A DNA stretch of 22,233 bases from Rhizophagus sp. LPA8_4_AMF. Its lineage: Eukaryota > Glomeromycota > Glomeromycetes > Glomerales > Glomeraceae. The position numbers and the translations under genes are program-made. The stretch covers positions 1 through 22,233 of the forward strand of contig JADRCO010001134.1 in assembly GCA_021464525.1 (NCBI GenBank), read 5' to 3'. Below, one piece after another: positions 19,409 to 22,233 of the stretch. How positions within the stretch are numbered: the first letter of the stretch is position 1; the number at the start of each line of letters is the position of its first letter. The notes beneath the pieces are model-generated. The model made no database searches, had not been told where the DNA came from, and saw only the letters and a program-made list of their open reading frames with translations.

Positions 19409-21275
19409 ATGAGTGATAATAAATTTTTAACGAAATTAACACAAAATTTACTTGAAATCTTAAATGATGAAGAATATTATGATATTACTATTGAAGTTGG
19501 AAATGACCCTTATATAAAGATATTTCGTGCTCATATGGTTATCTTACATTATCGTTCCACTTATTTACGAAGAATTTTGTCAACCAATAAAAAGAAAAAT
19601 GATGGAACTTTGGTACATATAAAATTACCAAATATTTTACCCGAAATTTTTCAAATAATCTTAAGGTATGATATAAGATGATAAGAATTAAACTTAAATT
19701 ACAAAACAGTTGTAAAATAAATTAATTTAAATTTACACTTTTTATTCTAGATATATTTATAGCGGAAGAATTTCTTTGGAGGAATATGATACTTTGGATA
19801 TAATTAAAATCTTGGTTGCTGGAAGTGAACTTGGTCTCCAAGAATTAATCCCTTATTTACAATCCTTTTTGATTAAAACTAAGGCAAGTTGGATGGAACA
19901 AAATTTTAATTTGATATATCAAACAACCTTCGAGAACGATTCTTTCTTGGAACTTCAAGGATTTTGTACTAATTTAATAACCAAAAAGCCAAACAAGATA
20001 TTCAATTCTCCAAGTTTTTCTTCAATTCCGGAAAAACTTTTGGTCTCACTTATTCAGAGTGATAATCTTCAAATAAATGAAATTCAAGTATGGGAACATG
20101 TGCTTAAATGGGGACTTGCTCAAAGTCCAGAACTTCCTTCTGATCCTACAAATTTTTCAAAAGAAGATTTCAAAACTTTAAAGAATAATATGCGTCAATG
20201 TATTCCATTTATTAGATTTCATAATTTATCTTCTGAAGAATTCTCGAATAAAGTATTACCTTACAGAAAAATTTTTCCAAAGGATTTATTATATGAAGAT
20301 TTATTAAAGTATTTTATGAATCCTAATAATCAATCAATTAGTGAATCAAAACCTCGTATGGCTACTAAAGAAATTAATATTGATTCAAAAACCATTACAC
20401 CTTTGTTACTTAGTGGTTCTCGTGATGGATTTACAGGTGATGAAGAAATTTTTGTTTATCCAGTTAAAGACGATGCTTTCATATATCAACCCGAAATCAA
20501 TAATTCGAAAGATAATGCAGATGATGATGACATGGTCTTTGTTTATACCGAGGATAACAGTAAAGAGGAAAAATCAGATGCAAAGAATTTACAAGATGAT
20601 AATGATGAAGGCGAAGGAACAATTTCTCCTAGTGCTAGTCCTAATTCTAATTCCATGAATACTGCACAAGTTTTACGTCTTGTAGTAAATCCTAATAAAG
20701 GTATACCAATTAAAATGAATGATCAAACATCCGTATCTCAATCTCAACCTCAACAGTTCACACCGCCTCAAGAATTCTTCACTCCAGCTTTTAATAACAA
20801 TAACAACACATTAGTTTCAGTTATTTCATGTGAGACTCTTATAATAGGAACATGGCGTCGCATTTTAACAATGTCATCTCCCACAGATCTTTTATGTTAT
20901 TATACCTTACCTAAGAATATATTCACTTATCATATTACTAATGAGAATACTCAATTCAAGATTGAGTTTTCACTTTCTGATATCTTTTCAGTTGAATATC
21001 GACATATTGATGATGTTCAATCACAAATTGCAATTGAAGTCAATGAATCACCTTCCTTCTATATGGAGTCATCTCATGGTGGATGGAATATGTGTAAAGA
21101 TTTTACTGAAGATAAACAAGCATCTCGGCACATGAGACATGTATTGAAAGGTCGTTCTGCCGTAATGAAACCACAACTTATTAAACTTATGCAAGACGAT
21201 CCAAACCTTGCTAAAGTTGTAACAATATTTGATACTCCAGCTCCGGCTGATCCATTTAAGTCCAGATATGACTGA
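19409..21275 (+). CDS. Chimeric BTB-BACK protein with foreign C-terminal half
   Basis: Exons 19409-19665 and 19751-21275 join to 593 aa. The 85-nt intron is identical to that of the first copy. Residues 1 to about 300 are BTB (about 12-120) and BACK (about 125-215), closely matching the first copy. TLDc is then destroyed: 27 residues normally between IIT and LLLRGSRDGFT are replaced by one Pro, and right after SGSRDGFT (residue 314, nt 20435) the sequence becomes unrelated. The new part has an acidic stretch (NADDDDMVFVYTED, DDNDEGEG), a Ser/Gln/Asn/Pro linker (SVSQSQPQQFTPPQEFF, FNNNNN), and a globular domain about 445-580 (ISCETLIIGTWRRIL, DLLCYYTLP, FKIEFSLSDIFSVEYR, GGWNMCKDFTEDKQASRHMR). 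That domain recalls a conserved region of fungal transcription-regulator-like proteins, but I cannot name the family. The frame is open throughout, so a fusion protein is possible. The tail beyond 21275 looks frameshifted. Confidence 0.75.
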
Positions 21276-21420
21276 AGATAATAACAATGTCATAATTAAC
21301 AACAATGGTCAAGAGGTCGTTTACTCAGGAAATGATATAATGGCTCCGATTATAATAATACAAGTATTAATAAAAGTGAAGTTCCCAAAGTTAGCAAACC
21401 ATCAGATTTGATTAGTTGTG
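21276..21420 (+). pseudogene. Decayed coding tail after the chimeric gene
   Basis: Coding-like sequence continues past the stop at 21275 in shifting frames. In the next frame 21262 onward gives PDMTEDNNNVIINNNGQEVV, and from about 21336 the original frame again gives NGSDYNNTSINKSEVPKVSK followed by Asp-Leu-Ile-Ser-Cys-Glu to a stop near 21448. Two roughly compensating one-base shifts, near 21257-21262 and near 21334-21340, explain this. The donor gene of the fused half probably had a longer C-terminus. Family unknown. Confidence 0.45.
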
Positions 21421-21449
21421 AAAATTACAGGAGTTTAACAAAGGTTTAA

Positions 21450-22059
21450 GGTTGATGCACTTCAATTATTTTTTTCACCATCTTTGTTTCATAAAATTTT
21501 TAAATTTTTACATATTTTTTACATTCAAGCTTCTTCTGTTTAGGTCTTTTGGAGACTTCCATGTATTTATTTATTGGAATATTAAATTTTAAGGAATATT
21601 TTCATTCAGTTTTTCGTATTTATTAAATTTTATGGAAGTTTTCTGAAAATGATTTATTTATACATTTCGATATGCGAGGGTATTCTTTTTTTTTTTAACT
21701 CATTTTCGAATAATACAACCGATTTTCATTATTATTTTAGTAATGTATTTCGATTTTAATGATATACCTTATTATATTACATTATCATATAGAAATATTA
21801 TTTTTGTTTTAAATTCGAATTGTGTATTTATATTGATTTGTATAATCATTTGTGAAATAAAAATAAATGTTAAATGATTTTCATGTTCGGGATGATAATC
21901 ACATCAACCAATTATGATTGGATAAAAAAATATCAAAAAAAAAAATTTAAGGAGTACGGAGTATTTAAAGTTCGCTCTTTTCCACAAAATTGACAATGTC
22001 CACCGAGTTGTAAGTATATGAAGCTAGATTATTGCACGATTAATTTGGCAAAATTCATA
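21450..22059. other. 3' flank of the chimeric gene, no gene seen
   Basis: A+T-rich sequence with T-rich stretches. An AATAAAAATAAA cluster near 21857 could be a poly(A) signal but is far from the stop. No supported frame. Confidence 0.4.
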
Positions 22060-22111
22060 AAATTCATACAGTATAGTTCACAATAAGCACAATTCTGTAC
22101 TGTATGAATTT
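22060..22111. repeat. 14-bp perfect inverted repeat
   Basis: AAATTCATACAGTA (22060-22073) and TACTGTATGAATTT (22098-22111) are exact reverse complements with a 24-nt loop. A third, near-identical half-copy TACTGTATGGATT follows at 22156-22168. The structure lies close to a transposon-like end at 22181. Confidence 0.75.
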
Positions 22112-22180
22112 AACACATTAATTGAACAGTAAGGTTTGGGTGTGACGGAAACATGTACTGTATGGATTCCTATGTATGTA

Positions 22181-22233
22181 CAGTGCCCAGAAAAAAGTCA
22201 GTAACCAATTAAAAAATTAGCAATTAATTAACA
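22181..22233. mobile_element. Possible Tc1/mariner terminal inverted repeat, cut by window edge
   Basis: After a TA dinucleotide (22179-22180) the sequence begins CAGTGCCCAGAAAAAAGTCA. Tc1/mariner elements insert at TA and many begin CAGT followed by a short G/C stretch and an A-run, so this fits one terminal repeat. No transposase or partner repeat is in the window. The call rests on the end motif alone. Confidence 0.45.

Noticed and set aside
20341..21305. Frames 20341-20658 +, 20941-21135 + and 21069-21305 -
   Set aside because: Alternative-frame shadows of the chimeric BTB gene.

Overview
The window looks like nuclear DNA of an arbuscular mycorrhizal fungus of the Glomeromycotina (Rhizophagus type). 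This is inferred from strong A+T richness, genes split by 76-85 nt GT-AG introns, long T- and A-rich intergenic stretches, and four protein families that are heavily expanded in those genomes: BTB-BACK-TLDc proteins, protein kinases fused to Sel1 repeats, F-box proteins, and stand-alone Sel1 repeats. Nothing prokaryotic is visible (no operons, no Shine-Dalgarno pattern, no CRISPR array). No tRNA or rRNA was recognised.

Layout. 30-584 (-) is a shortened Sel1-repeat ORF. 1763-2635 (+) is a multi-pass membrane protein gene broken by at least one frameshift. 3640-4140 (-) is a decayed copy of the intact F-box gene that follows at 4959-6410 (-). Two BTB-BACK-TLDc genes lie in tandem on + (7603-9094 and 10505-11969), each with one 85-nt intron in the same place. 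12492-12985 (+) is another frameshifted gene relic. A gene-poor stretch with a 7-bp tandem repeat (14157-14227) and a palindrome cluster leads to a five-exon kinase-Sel1 gene on - (17198 down to 14987, 630 aa predicted). 17770-18650 holds T-rich repeats and a GC-richer patch. A third BTB-BACK gene (19409-21275, +) is chimeric: its TLDc domain is cut away and replaced by about 280 residues of an acidic, low-complexity and then globular, regulator-like sequence. The right edge carries an inverted repeat and what looks like the start of a Tc1/mariner terminal repeat.

Main theme. This is a birth-and-death neighbourhood. Third-copy BTB gene: its promoter and 5' leader match the second copy almost perfectly, its intron is identical to that of the first copy, and its 3' half comes from a different gene. 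The F-box, membrane-protein and unidentified relics are further losers of the same process. The intact proteins (F-box, BTB adaptors, TKL-type kinase with Sel1 repeats) fit ubiquitin-ligase adaptor and signalling roles by family, but nothing in the sequence shows that they act together.

Limits. Exon joins were read by eye from splice signals and paralogue agreement. Relic boundaries are approximate, and frameshifts could be assembly errors in A/T homopolymers.
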